A program made the position numbers and the translations under genes. The notes under the pieces are model-generated. The model did no database searches. It saw nothing but the letters and a program-made list of their open reading frames with translations, and had not been told where the DNA came from. From Bacillus sp. E(2018) (GTDB lineage Bacteria > Bacillota > Bacilli > Bacillales > Fictibacillaceae), in NCBI RefSeq assembly GCF_005503015.1, contig NZ_SCOL01000001.1, forward strand, positions 496,001 to 560,000: a stretch of 64,000 nt of DNA, read 5' to 3'. Below are positions 52,684 to 61,265 of this stretch, piece by piece (position 1 is the stretch's first letter; each line of letters starts with the position of its first letter).

Positions 52684-52912
52684 TGTTGTAAACAGTTGAC
52701 TTGTTTGATGTACTAGCAAAATTTAAATGAAATATTGAATGGCCTCCTGAATTTTTATTGCTACATTCCTTCCATTTCTTTCTACCACAAGTTGACTCCG
52801 GCTTATCAATAGAGAAGCCTTCTATTAAGACAGGCATTCCCATAAGTTTGCAATTACAAATCTATTAAAAACCTCTATCTTTTCTCCTAACTTTAAACCT
52901 ACCTTTATTGGC
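52684..52912. other. Intergenic region before spoIIIA
   Basis: About 230 bp without a credible gene. In B. subtilis the small gene yqhV is found between efp and spoIIIAA; no equivalent frame with an SD is seen on the plus strand here. Confidence 0.55.
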
Positions 52913-52939
52913 ATAAACCTTATACTTTTGCCATACGTT
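52913..52939 (+). promoter_or_regulatory. SigE-type promoter of the spoIIIA operon
   Basis: GCATAAA provides ATA (52913-52915), then 16 nt and CATACGTT (52932-52939), close to the SigE consensus ATA-N16/18-CATACAnT. It is 35 nt before spoIIIAA, whose operon is mother-cell (SigE) transcribed in B. subtilis. Confidence 0.7.
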
Positions 52940-52973
52940 TATAGTACTAGCCTCTTAAAAGGAGAAATAGATC

Positions 52974-53903
52974 ATGGAGACGATCTTTAGACTTTTTCCA
53001 GATAAAATACAGCAAACCTTACGAAATTTGCCATCATCCGTCCTTCAATCTGTCGAAGAAATCAGGGTCAGAATCGGACAACCGATGGAAATCTTATGTG
53101 CCGGCAAACCCATCTACCCGACGGAGGAGCAAATCTCAGCAGAAGAGTCGCAAGTATTGCTCAATCGATTAAGTCAGCACTCTCTTTACGCACTTGAAGA
53201 GGAGCTAAAAAGGGGATATATCACCATCTCAGGCGGTCATCGAGTAGGACTAGCTGGAAAAGTGATCACGGAACATGGATTTGTAAAGGCGATTAAAGAT
53301 ATTAGTTCGTTTAACGTAAGGATAGCGAGAGAGAAAATCGGCATCGCCGAACCGGTGATTTCTTATCTTTTTCAAAAAAAATGGCTCAATACATTGTTGA
53401 TCGGTCCTCCGCAAACAGGAAAAACCACATTGCTAAGAGATATCGCAAGACTAGTTAGTTGTGGCGTTCAGCATAGAAACATCCCTTCTTTTAAAGTGGG
53501 AATCGTAGATGAGCGCTCTGAAATTGCAGGTGCTATAAAAGGTGTTCCTCAACACACCCTTGGACGCCGAGTCGATGTTCTCGATGCATGTCCAAAAGCG
53601 GAAGGGATGATGATGCTTATTCGTTCAATGAGTCCTCAAGTAATGATCGTCGATGAAATCGGTCGAAAAGAAGATGGTGAAGCGATATTAGAAGCGATGC
53701 ATGCGGGTGTTCAAATGATTTTCACCGCACATGGTAGCTCTGTAGAAGATGCACTAAAACGACCTGTGATGAGACCATTGGGAGACCTTTCATTGTTTGA
53801 AAGGTATGTTATCTTGAGCCGTGATAAAGGGCCGGGAACGATTCAAGTAATCTATGATGGAGCATTCAATGAAATCTACAGGTCTTCTGGTGGTGCAGCA
53901 TGA
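52974..53903 (+). CDS. spoIIIAA: Stage III sporulation ATPase SpoIIIAA
   Basis: ATPase of the SpoIIIA-SpoIIQ channel between mother cell and forespore, related to secretion ATPases. 309 aa, Walker A GPPQTGKTT at about residues 143-151, Walker B VMIVDEIGR, and the preceding SGGHRVGLAGK and NVRIAREK blocks typical of the family. AAAGGAG precedes the ATG. It overlaps spoIIIAB (ATGA), the first of seven tightly packed downstream genes. Confidence 0.96.
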   Translation: METIFRLFPDKIQQTLRNLPSSVLQSVEEIRVRIGQPMEILCAGKPIYPTEEQISAEESQVLLNRLSQHSLYALEEELKRGYITISGGHRVGLAGKVITEHGFVKAIKDISSFNVRIAREKIGIAEPVISYLFQKKWLNTLLIGPPQTGKTTLLRDIARLVSCGVQHRNIPSFKVGIVDERSEIAGAIKGVPQHTLGRRVDVLDACPKAEGMMMLIRSMSPQVMIVDEIGRKEDGEAILEAMHAGVQMIFTAHGSSVEDALKRPVMRPLGDLSLFERYVILSRDKGPGTIQVIYDGAFNEIYRSSGGAA

Positions 53904-54415
53904 TAAGTTGGATCGGTGCGATCGCCATTCTTTCAGCCACTACGATCTTTGGTTTTGAGTGGGCAAAACGGGTAAGAGAACGACCTAAGAAGTTGAGAGA
54001 ACTAAAAGTGACACTACAAGCCTTGGAGGCTGAGATCATATATGGATCTACTCCGCTTCATGAGGCATTTTTGCATATTGGACGACCTCTGAAAGAACCG
54101 TTGTCCACATTCTTCCTTACCATTTCAGATCGGTTAGCAGAAGGTGAACTTTCTGTGCAAGAAGCATGGGAAATACAGTTGGCTGTTCTGGCCAAAGAGA
54201 CCTCTTTTAAAATGGGTGAGATTGAAGTGCTTCGTCAATTTGGGGCGACTCTTGGCAGGCATGACAAAGAGCATCAACAGAAACAGATTCAATTGACACT
54301 TGCTCACCTTAATCGTGAAGAAAAAGAAGCAAGGGACATACAAGAACGTTATGAAAAAATGTGCAAAAGTCTTGGAGTCTTAATGGGACTTTTAATCGTT
54401 ATTCTCTTACTGTAA
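53900..54415 (+). CDS. spoIIIAB: Stage III sporulation protein SpoIIIAB
   Basis: 171-aa membrane-associated component of the SpoIIIA channel, distantly like GspF. N- and C-terminal hydrophobic segments (WIGAIAILSATTIFGFEWA and GVLMGLLIVILLL) bracket a helical cytoplasmic domain with LEAEIIYGSTPLHEAF, the family pattern. Its start overlaps the spoIIIAA stop by 4 nt. Confidence 0.94.
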   Translation: MISWIGAIAILSATTIFGFEWAKRVRERPKKLRELKVTLQALEAEIIYGSTPLHEAFLHIGRPLKEPLSTFFLTISDRLAEGELSVQEAWEIQLAVLAKETSFKMGEIEVLRQFGATLGRHDKEHQQKQIQLTLAHLNREEKEARDIQERYEKMCKSLGVLMGLLIVILLL

Positions 54416-54431
54416 CAAGGAGGTTTCGCCA

Positions 54432-54638
54432 ATGGGATTGGATATAAATGCAGTGTTTCAGATTGCTGGGCTTGGGATAATCGTAGCAATGCTTCATACC
54501 GTTTTAAAGATGATCGGAAAAGAAGATTATGCACACTGGGTCACTCTTTTAGGTTTTGTAGTTGCCCTTTTTATGGTCATTACACTTTTAGATGATTTGT
54601 TCCAAAAGGTAAAAAGCGTCTTTTTGTTTCAGAATTAA
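54432..54638 (+). CDS. spoIIIAC: Stage III sporulation protein SpoIIIAC
   Basis: Sixty-eight residues, two transmembrane helices (FQIAGLGIIVAMLHTVLKM and YAHWVTLLGFVVALFMVITLL). GDINAVF-type N terminus (LDINAVFQIAGLG) is typical. AAGGAGG precedes the ATG. SpoIIIAC and SpoIIIAD are short integral membrane subunits of the feeding channel. Confidence 0.95.
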   Translation: MGLDINAVFQIAGLGIIVAMLHTVLKMIGKEDYAHWVTLLGFVVALFMVITLLDDLFQKVKSVFLFQN

Positions 54639-54651
54639 GGAGGGGGCCAGG

Positions 54652-55041
54652 TTGGAAATTATCCAAATTGTTGGTTTTGGACTAGTTGCTGCTTTCTTAG
54701 CCTTAGTCCTTAAAGAACAAAAAGCGAATTTTGCTTTTTTGGTCACACTCATGGTTGGAGCAGGAATTTTTTTGTTTCTCATCGATAAGATCGGACAGAT
54801 TCTAACGATGCTTCAACGACTTGCTATCAACGCAAACGTAAATATGGTCTATGTTGAAACGTTGTTAAAAATAATTGGCATCGCTTATATTGCAGAGTTT
54901 GGAGCACAGATCACTCGAGATGCAGGCCAGGGAGCTATTGCCTCTAAGATTGAACTAGGTGGAAAAATACTGATACTCGTAATGGCGATACCGATCTTAA
55001 CGGTAATTATTGAAACCGTGCTGACGCTTATTCCGAAATAA
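54652..55041 (+). CDS. spoIIIAD: Stage III sporulation protein SpoIIIAD
   Basis: 129 aa, three to four hydrophobic helices (IVGFGLVAAFLALVL; FAFLVTLMVGAGIFLFLI; ILILVMAIPILTVIIETVL) with the conserved IAYIAEFGAQITRDAGQGAIASK loop. TTG start with GGAGGGGG about 6 nt upstream. Part of the spoIIIA operon, 13 nt after spoIIIAC. Confidence 0.95.
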   Translation: MEIIQIVGFGLVAAFLALVLKEQKANFAFLVTLMVGAGIFLFLIDKIGQILTMLQRLAINANVNMVYVETLLKIIGIAYIAEFGAQITRDAGQGAIASKIELGGKILILVMAIPILTVIIETVLTLIPK

Positions 55042-55058
55042 GAAAGCGGGTTATAAAG

Positions 55059-56243
55059 ATGCAGAAAGTGATGATGCGGACAAGTCTTCTTCTATTCATA
55101 ATCTTTTCATTCATCCTATATGGTCCCATAGATTCCGCATCAGCGAGCTCGATCACTTCAAAAATGGTAGATCAACAAGTTTCCTCGATGCAGTTAGATG
55201 AGATCAAGCACTTTTGGGATAGCATCTCCCATGAATATGGCGGTTTCTTACCTGAAAGTCAAAAAGGGACCTTCCTTGAATTTGTAAAAGGAGAAAAAGA
55301 TTTTTCTATAAAAGGTTACCTGATCGGTCTTTTGAAGTTTATGTTTCATGAACTTGCTGTTCACGGAAAACTGCTAGGAACATTAATACTGCTTACGGTA
55401 TTCAGTATGCTTCTTCAATCCATCCAGAATGCTTTTGATCGATCAGCCATTTCAAAAGTGGCGTATGGAATTATCTATATGGTCTTGATCATCTTAGCTT
55501 TAAACAGTTTTCACGTTGCCATCACTTATGCCACCGAGGCCATCGATAACATGTTGAGTTTCATGATCGCACTCATTCCTCTTCTTCTTGCCTTGATGGC
55601 TACTGTTGGAAGCATCGCTTCGGTCGCTTTTTTTCATCCGGTCATCTTGTTTTTAGTGAATACAAGCGGCCTTTTGATCAAGAATTTTGTACTGCCTCTC
55701 CTTTTTCTATCTGCGCTATTAAGCATCGTTTCTACGATGTCCGAGCATCACAAAGTCACTCAGTTGGCCAAGCTGTTGCGGAATATCAGCATGGGGGCGC
55801 TCGCCTTTTTTTTCACTGTTTTCCTCGGTGTAATGAGTGTACAAGGTGCAACTGCAGCGGTAGCAGATGGCATTACGATTAAGACCGCAAAATTCATAAC
55901 AGGAAATTTCATCCCGGTCGTCGGTCGTATGTTTACTGATGCGACAGATACCGTAATGAGCGCTTCTATCTTACTAAAAAACTCGGTAGGCATTATAGGG
56001 GCACTCTTATTGCTTCTGCTAGCTATCTTTCCTGCCATCAAAGTTTTGATCTTAGCTTTTATCTATAGCATGGCAGCAGCCCTTCTACAGCCTTTAGGCG
56101 GTGGGCCGATCGTTGAATCATTAGGCATCATCGGTAAAAGCGTCATGTTTATCTTTGCTGCTCTTATGACAGTTTCAATCATGTTCTTTTTAGCGATAAC
56201 GATTATAATCGCAGCCGGCAACGTTACGCTGATGGTTCGATAG
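55059..56243 (+). CDS. spoIIIAE: Stage III sporulation protein SpoIIIAE
   Basis: 394-aa polytopic membrane protein, likely the channel-forming subunit. An N-terminal signal-like helix (residues 7-24) is followed by an extracellular segment and about seven hydrophobic helices; the middle GVMSVQGATAAVADGITIKTAKF is the conserved loop. AAAGCGGG precedes the ATG. Length agrees with the B. subtilis protein. Confidence 0.95.
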   Translation: MQKVMMRTSLLLFIIFSFILYGPIDSASASSITSKMVDQQVSSMQLDEIKHFWDSISHEYGGFLPESQKGTFLEFVKGEKDFSIKGYLIGLLKFMFHELAVHGKLLGTLILLTVFSMLLQSIQNAFDRSAISKVAYGIIYMVLIILALNSFHVAITYATEAIDNMLSFMIALIPLLLALMATVGSIASVAFFHPVILFLVNTSGLLIKNFVLPLLFLSALLSIVSTMSEHHKVTQLAKLLRNISMGALAFFFTVFLGVMSVQGATAAVADGITIKTAKFITGNFIPVVGRMFTDATDTVMSASILLKNSVGIIGALLLLLLAIFPAIKVLILAFIYSMAAALLQPLGGGPIVESLGIIGKSVMFIFAALMTVSIMFFLAITIIIAAGNVTLMVR

Positions 56244-56253
56244 GAGGTGAGTC

Positions 56254-56880
56254 ATGGCATTCTTAACCGAATGGATAACTAATATTATTATCCTTGTACT
56301 TTTGGCTGGAGTCATCGAGCTGTTATTACCTGGTAATCAATTTCAAAATTATATCAAGATGGTAGTAGGTTTGCTCATCCTTCTTGCTATGCTCTCTCCG
56401 CTATTCAAACTAATAAACTCAGATCTGGATCAAGTATTTCTCGCTATGGATTTACCAGCTGCTGCGAAAGAAGACGAAATAAAAAATTCGATAGAAGAGA
56501 ATAAAAGTGAAATACAATCCGCACAACGTGCATATATATTAGAGCAAATGGCTGTCCCAATGAAAAAACAAGTTCAAGAGGAGTTGAAACAGACCTATGA
56601 ATTAGAGATTGTAGATCTTCAAATTCAAACGGAAATGGGTAAAGAGCCGTTAGAACCTGAAGATATTAAGGGAGCCAAAGTGGTACTAGCCAAGTATCAT
56701 GATCAAGCAGAGATCTCTGAAGTATCAGAAGTAGATGTAGGCGTTTCTGATCCAGAGGTAAAAGAATCTCTTGAACCACCGGTTTCTAACGAAGTCATCC
56801 AGTTCCTAGCCGATCAGTGGCAGCTGGATGCCAAACAAGTTGATGTACATTTGGAAGGGGGAGAGGAGTCATCCCAATGA
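56254..56880 (+). CDS. spoIIIAF: Stage III sporulation protein SpoIIIAF
   Basis: 208 aa with two N-terminal transmembrane helices (IIILVLLAGVIELLLPG and MVVGLLILLAMLSPLF) and a soluble domain of the ring-building motif type facing the intermembrane space. TAGGAGGTGAG precedes the ATG. Overlaps spoIIIAG by 4 nt (ATGA). Confidence 0.94.
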   Translation: MAFLTEWITNIIILVLLAGVIELLLPGNQFQNYIKMVVGLLILLAMLSPLFKLINSDLDQVFLAMDLPAAAKEDEIKNSIEENKSEIQSAQRAYILEQMAVPMKKQVQEELKQTYELEIVDLQIQTEMGKEPLEPEDIKGAKVVLAKYHDQAEISEVSEVDVGVSDPEVKESLEPPVSNEVIQFLADQWQLDAKQVDVHLEGGEESSQ

Positions 56881-57518
56881 AACGTTCATTTTGGGAACAG
56901 ATAAAAAAACGGCTGCAGCTTAGTGATAAAGCAGGGAATAAACAAAAGTACTTACTTGTCTTACTCCTATTGGGAATTTCTCTTATGTTTCTTAGCAAGA
57001 TGATAGACTCCCCTGCTCAAAAAAGTTCATTAAACGGGCTAGTGCCAGAAACGAAGGTTAAATCTGAGGCTGTTTTTAAACAAGCGAAAGAAGTCACAGA
57101 CAAGAATATCAAAACCTATGAAGATCGTTACTCGAACGAGCTGAAAGATCTGTTAGAGCAAATGCAAGGCGTAGGCAAAGTGTCAGTCTGGGTAGAACTC
57201 TCTACAACAGAGAAAAAAGAGTTCGTTACAGATGATAGCACACAGAGTCAAACAACTTCTGAAAATGATAAAAATGGTGGCAAGAGAACGATAGAAGACC
57301 AAAAGATAGATGAAAAAGTAGTCATTATATCTAATGATGGCAGAGAAGAGCCGATCATCGTTACAACAGAAAAACCAAAAATTAAAGGTGTTGCCGTTTT
57401 AGCGCAAGGTGCAGAGAACATCCAGACAAAGTCTATGATCATAGAGCTCGTTAAAAAAGTTTTTGATATTGGTAGTGACCAGATTTTCGTAGGACCAAAA
57501 AATCCTGAGGGGGAATAA
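56877..57518 (+). CDS. spoIIIAG: Stage III sporulation protein SpoIIIAG
   Basis: 213 aa: one transmembrane helix near residues 24-42 (YLLVLLLLGISLMFLSKMI) and an extracytoplasmic ring-building domain split by a beta-insertion (KKEFVTDDSTQSQTTSEND). SpoIIIAG forms the large 30-fold ring of the channel. GGGGGAGAGG precedes the ATG. Confidence 0.95.
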   Translation: MKRSFWEQIKKRLQLSDKAGNKQKYLLVLLLLGISLMFLSKMIDSPAQKSSLNGLVPETKVKSEAVFKQAKEVTDKNIKTYEDRYSNELKDLLEQMQGVGKVSVWVELSTTEKKEFVTDDSTQSQTTSENDKNGGKRTIEDQKIDEKVVIISNDGREEPIIVTTEKPKIKGVAVLAQGAENIQTKSMIIELVKKVFDIGSDQIFVGPKNPEGE

Positions 57519-57522
57519 ACAA

Positions 57523-58035
57523 ATGTTATTGAAAAAACAAACCGTTTGGCTTCTAACTATGCTTAGCTTAATCATTGTGTTGTCGGTGTATTACATTACT
57601 GCGCCTGGTGGAACTGATGATCTTGCTTACTTGGAGGCAGGAAAAAAGTCAGGTAAGGAAGCGACAGTTTCGGGTGTTGCAAACGATGATATGTTTACAG
57701 CACTTCGCCTTGAGAGAGATGAAGTTCGTGATGAGATGAGTGCTGATTATGTCGCGGTTGCGGGATCTGAGGACGCTTCAGCTGAGGTTCAAGCTGATGC
57801 TTGGGCGAAGATGACAGAACTTCAGTCACTTACTATGCAAGAATCAACAGTAGAAACATTGATTAAATCGATGGGATTCAATGATGCCTTAGTAAGCACG
57901 ATGAACAATGAGATCAAAGTAATCGTAAAAGCTGACAAACTATCGAAAAAAGAAGTGGTTGAGATCATGAATGTTGCTAACGAACATCTCGGTAGCAGCA
58001 AAACAGTAGCCGTTGAATATCATGCGTCCAAATAG
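57523..58035 (+). CDS. spoIIIAH: Stage III sporulation protein SpoIIIAH, short form
   Basis: 170 aa: N-terminal helix (LLKKQTVWLLTMLSLIIVLSVYYI) and a ring-building domain (ETLIKSMGFNDALVS, then VIVKADKLSKKEVVEIMNVA) that docks to SpoIIQ in the forespore membrane. The B. subtilis protein is about 218 aa; the Lys/Glu/Thr-rich linker after the helix is about 45 residues shorter here. Both functional parts are intact. GAGGGGG precedes the ATG; last gene of the operon. Confidence 0.95.
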   Translation: MLLKKQTVWLLTMLSLIIVLSVYYITAPGGTDDLAYLEAGKKSGKEATVSGVANDDMFTALRLERDEVRDEMSADYVAVAGSEDASAEVQADAWAKMTELQSLTMQESTVETLIKSMGFNDALVSTMNNEIKVIVKADKLSKKEVVEIMNVANEHLGSSKTVAVEYHASK

Positions 58036-58052
58036 ATAGACTTTTAGAAAGT

Positions 58053-58090
58053 ATAAAAGCCGGAAATCCCCGGCTTTTTTCTTTTTGCGT
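58053..58090 (+). terminator. Terminator of the spoIIIA operon
   Basis: AAAAGCCGG (58055-58063) pairs with CCGGCTTTT (58070-58078), followed by T6CT5. Confidence 0.93.
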
Positions 58091-58208
58091 TTTCATGATA
58101 TATTGGATAGAAACTTAAAACTCATTGAAGTTTGCATTTCTTTGTGACGGGAAATGATAGAAAAAAGTGAAGAGTATTCGTAAACGCTTACAATGTTAGA
58201 CGTTATCG

Positions 58209-58237
58209 TGTACTATTAACTTGTACATGATTATAAT
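58209..58237 (+). promoter_or_regulatory. SigA-type promoter of accBC
   Basis: Perfect -10 TATAAT at 58232-58237; the hexamer at the 17-bp position (TGTACT, 58209) is a poor -35. It leaves a leader of about 105 nt before accB, in which no known RNA structure was recognised. The rest of the 58091-58349 gap holds nothing else I can identify. Confidence 0.45.
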
Positions 58238-58349
58238 GTATCCACTACAAGAGAAATGTGGTATATTACATGTGTTAAGACCTAGTCACAATAGAAGGTG
58301 CTAAATAAAAAACCTAAACTGGATAGGATTGTTAAAAGGAGTAGAGATC

Positions 58350-58853
58350 ATGCTAAAAATACAAGAAATACGTGAATTGATTAAACTTATTGACAAATCA
58401 AGCATCAACGAATTCAAATACGAAAATGACGGTTCTAAGATTGTTCTTAAAAAGGACAGTGGATCAGTCGTTTCTTATGGAGCAGAAGACGTTGTATCTC
58501 AGCCAGTCGTTACACAAGCGCCACCAGTAAAAGAACAAGCTCCTGCAGCTGAAACAGTGAAAGAAACCACAGAAGTTAAACAAGAAACACAGAAAGCAGA
58601 CGAAGATGCTAACTTACATAAGGTGGTTTCTCCTATGGTAGGAACGTTTTATTCTGCTTCTTCTCCAGATGTTGAAGCGTTCGTTAAACCAGGAGATAAA
58701 GTTTCAAAAGATAGCATCGTTTGTATTATTGAAGCGATGAAATTATTCAATGAGATCGAATCAGAAGTGAATGGTGAGATTGTAAAAGTATTAGTTGAGA
58801 ACGGACAATTAGTAGAATACGGACAACCTCTGTTCCTTGTGAAAGCAGAATAG
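58350..58853 (+). CDS. accB: Acetyl-CoA carboxylase biotin carboxyl carrier protein
   Basis: 167 aa from ATG 58350 (AAAGGAG upstream); a TTG at 58329 precedes the SD. N-terminal half includes an Ala/Glu/Pro-rich flexible linker (about 55-90), C-terminal biotinyl domain with the biotin-carrying Lys131 in EAMKLFNE. Carries CO2 from biotin carboxylase AccC to the carboxyltransferase AccAD in malonyl-CoA synthesis. Confidence 0.96.
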   Translation: MLKIQEIRELIKLIDKSSINEFKYENDGSKIVLKKDSGSVVSYGAEDVVSQPVVTQAPPVKEQAPAAETVKETTEVKQETQKADEDANLHKVVSPMVGTFYSASSPDVEAFVKPGDKVSKDSIVCIIEAMKLFNEIESEVNGEIVKVLVENGQLVEYGQPLFLVKAE

Positions 58854-58865
58854 GAGGGTATGTCT

Positions 58866-60224
58866 ATGATTAAAAAGCTATTAGTAGCAAACCGTGGTGA
58901 GATTGCTGTAAGGATTATTCGAGCATGCAAAGAACTTGGTGTTGAAACAGTAGCCGTTTATTCAGAAGCTGATAAAGATGCCTTGCATGTCCGTTTGGCA
59001 GATGAGGCTTATTGTATCGGACCGACTGCTTCAAAAGATAGTTACCTAAACTTTACGAATATAATGAGCGTTGCCACACTAACTGGTTCAGAAGCCATTC
59101 ATCCTGGATATGGATTCTTGGCAGAGAACGCCGACTTTGCAGAACTTTGCAGCGAATGCAATGTAACGTTCGTCGGACCAAGTGCTGAAGCAATCAATAA
59201 AATGGGTATTAAAGATGTTGCAAGAGCAACGATGGCGGATGCTGGAGTTCCTATCGTACCAGGTTCTGACGGGATTATTAGGGATAAGGAAGAAGCCATT
59301 GAACTCAGCAACAAAATTGGGTATCCTGTAATTATTAAAGCAACAGCAGGCGGTGGGGGTAAAGGGATCCGCGTAGCAAAGAATGAAACGGAACTCTTAA
59401 AAGGCATTGCGATCACTCAGCAAGAAGCAGCAACTGCTTTTGGTAACCCTGGTGTGTATATCGAAAAATACATTGAAGATTTCCGACATGTTGAAATACA
59501 GGTGCTTGCAGATAATCATGGGAATGTAATTCATTTAGGAGAAAGAGACTGCAGTATCCAAAGACGTCTTCAAAAGCTGTTAGAAGAGACGCCATCTCCT
59601 GCCATCTCGCCTTCTAAACGCCAAGAGATGGGGGAAGCCGCGGTCAAAGCAGCTGAAGCCGTTCAATATTCTGGTGCTGGTACGGTTGAATTTATCTTTG
59701 ACCACAATACTGGTGACTTCTATTTCATGGAGATGAATACTCGAATTCAAGTAGAACATCCTGTAACAGAGATGGTAACCGGAATTGATCTTATCAAGGA
59801 ACAGATTAAAGTAGCTTCGGGTGAGAGATTGCGTTACAAACAAGAAGACATCGAGTTTGATGGCTGGTCGATCGAATGCAGAATAAATGCAGAGAATCCT
59901 GAGAAAAACTTTATGCCATCTGCTGGGAAGATTGAAATGTATCTTCCTCCAGGCGGTCTAGGAGTTCGAGTTGATTCGGCTGTTTATCCTGGCTACACGA
60001 TTCCACCATTTTATGATTCTATGATTGCTAAAGTTATTACTTACGGAAATACTAGACAAGAAGCAATCGACCGTATGAAGCGAGCACTAAGTGAGTTTGT
60101 GATCGAAGGAATTCATACGACCATTCCGTTCCACCTGCGTCTGTTAAACCATGAGACTTTTGTGAATGGTGACTTTAATACAAAGTTTTTAGAAAATCAT
60201 GATTTAACTTCAAAAAGCGAATAA
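58866..60224 (+). CDS. accC: Acetyl-CoA carboxylase biotin carboxylase subunit
   Basis: ATP-grasp biotin carboxylase, 452 aa. N-terminal [24 protein letters not shown]-binding [12 protein letters not shown], bicarbonate/biotin site [15 protein letters not shown] and ERDCSIQRR, and [15 protein letters not shown] are all normal. ATG 58866 is used because AGGAGGG ends 7 nt before it; the ATG at 58860 is too close. Twelve nt after accB. Confidence 0.97.
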   Translation: MIKKLLVANRGEIAVRIIRACKELGVETVAVYSEADKDALHVRLADEAYCIGPTASKDSYLNFTNIMSVATLTGSEAIHPGYGFLAENADFAELCSECNVTFVGPSAEAINKMGIKDVARATMADAGVPIVPGSDGIIRDKEEAIELSNKIGYPVIIKATAGGGGKGIRVAKNETELLKGIAITQQEAATAFGNPGVYIEKYIEDFRHVEIQVLADNHGNVIHLGERDCSIQRRLQKLLEETPSPAISPSKRQEMGEAAVKAAEAVQYSGAGTVEFIFDHNTGDFYFMEMNTRIQVEHPVTEMVTGIDLIKEQIKVASGERLRYKQEDIEFDGWSIECRINAENPEKNFMPSAGKIEMYLPPGGLGVRVDSAVYPGYTIPPFYDSMIAKVITYGNTRQEAIDRMKRALSEFVIEGIHTTIPFHLRLLNHETFVNGDFNTKFLENHDLTSKSE

Positions 60225-60241
60225 GTACGGAGGTGTAATTG

Positions 60242-60649
60242 ATGAACGAACTATCTTTCGAAATGGAAAGTTACTCATCAGAACTAGGGAAAGTTGAAAT
60301 CTCACCTGAGGTCATCGAAGTTATTGCAAGTATTGCGGCTTCTGATGTAGAAGGTGTGGCTTCCATGAGAGGCAGCTTTGCAAGTGGTGTAGTTGAGCGA
60401 CTTGGAAAGAAAACGCACGGTAAAGGCGTTAAAGTTGAACTCTCAGAAGCCGGTATTTCTATAGATGTATACGTATCTATGAAATATGGAGTTGCCATTC
60501 CAGATGTAGCTCAAAAAATTCAAGACTATATCAGACAAGCTCTTCTAGACATGACAGCACTAGAAGCAACGGATATCAACGTATTCGTAGTTGGTGTTCA
60601 ATTCGATTCAAAAGAAAAACAGAATGAAGCACCAGAAGTAGATTATTAA
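60242..60649 (+). CDS. yqhY: Asp23/Gls24 family protein YqhY
   Basis: 135 aa with the DUF322 (Asp23) fold: GKVEISPEVIEVIASIAASDVEGVASMRG then VKVELSEAGISIDVYVSMKYG. In B. subtilis the gene follows accBC and modulates lipid (ACC) homeostasis. GGAGG lies 8 nt before ATG 60242. Same operon as accB-accC, 17 nt downstream. Confidence 0.93.
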   Translation: MNELSFEMESYSSELGKVEISPEVIEVIASIAASDVEGVASMRGSFASGVVERLGKKTHGKGVKVELSEAGISIDVYVSMKYGVAIPDVAQKIQDYIRQALLDMTALEATDINVFVVGVQFDSKEKQNEAPEVDY

Positions 60650-60692
60650 AAAGATCAAAGGGTGAGGTACTACTTGCCCTTTGGTCTTTTTT
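60650..60692 (+). terminator. Terminator of accBC-yqhY
   Basis: GATCAAAGGG (60653-60662) pairs with CCCTTTGGTC (60677-60686) with one G-T pair, then T6. Confidence 0.9.
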
Positions 60693-60793
60693 CTTGTTGT
60701 TTATTACGAGTGAATAGTTTGATGAAGTTGAGTTAACTCGTTGATGTTATGGGGTGGGGTATATGCAGCGCAATTTTAGTCGAGTGATGTCGA

Positions 60794-60898
60794 CTCGCCG
60801 CTATATGGGGAAATCTCGCCGAATTATTGTTCAAACTCGCCGGATTAAGCCCGGAATTACTAGAATTATCTCTTCAAATTACTGAATAAACAGCTTAG
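60794..60898 (+). repeat. 21-bp direct-repeat array with CTCGCCG core
   Basis: CTCGCCG starts at 60794, 60815 and 60836, exactly 21 bp apart. The next two 21-bp units (60857 TTACTAG, 60878 ATTACTG) are degenerate but keep G at position 7 followed by AATTA or AATAA. Units are a G+C-rich 7-mer plus an A/T-rich spacer, the same layout as the array at 47251 but with a different core. Not part of a credible gene. Confidence 0.75.
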
Positions 60899-60950
60899 AT
60901 ACCCCCCTTGGTATTGAGTGGGAATCTTTTTATCTTTTTCTTCTTAGACT

Positions 60951-61077
60951 GTTGATTGGAGTGGAAGATGCGAGACTCCTGTGGGACAGGCGGGCAGGTG
61001 AGACACTTATACGGAAACGTACAAATGTGGCTCGCCGTCTGCCCCGCGGAAAGCGAGCATCTGGAAAGGAAATCAAC
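60951..61077. repeat. Dispersed palindromic Bacillaceae repeat element
   Basis: About 127 bp bounded by imperfect inverted ends: GTTGATTGGAGTGGAAGATGC at the left and its partial complement ending GGAAATCAAC at the right. The interior (GCGAGACTCCTGTGGGACAGG, CCCCGCGGAAAGCGAGCATC) is strongly structured and G+C-rich compared with its surroundings. From memory, similar GCGAGACTCCTGCGGG...CCCGCGGAAAGCG elements recur between genes in many Bacillaceae. No transposase; MITE-like or RNA-structured element. Confidence 0.7.
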
Positions 61078-61194
61078 TCCCTTCAAAGCAACAATGAATT
61101 ATAATACATTAGTATTTACTTTTTTAACCATTTGACTCTTAACAGATTGAAAAAAACTGAATGTTCGGAAGGGTTAGTAAGTCCATTGTTCGGA

Positions 61195-61224
61195 TTGTAA
61201 CGAGTCCTAACAATATGGTATTAT
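61195..61224 (+). promoter_or_regulatory. Promoter of nusB
   Basis: TTGTAA (61195-61200), 18 nt, TATTAT (61219-61224) with a TGG extension (61216-61218), 42 nt before nusB. Confidence 0.6.
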
Positions 61225-61265
61225 GCTAGATAGAAATTGTTCGCAAATAGAAAGGAAGTCGGATT

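Noticed and set aside
52469..52843. Minus-strand gene over the efp end
   Set aside because: It is the antisense of efp, crosses its terminator, and has no SD.
60895..61086. Small minus-strand protein in the yqhY-nusB gap
   Set aside because: The frame is created by the dispersed repeat element; no SD or family.
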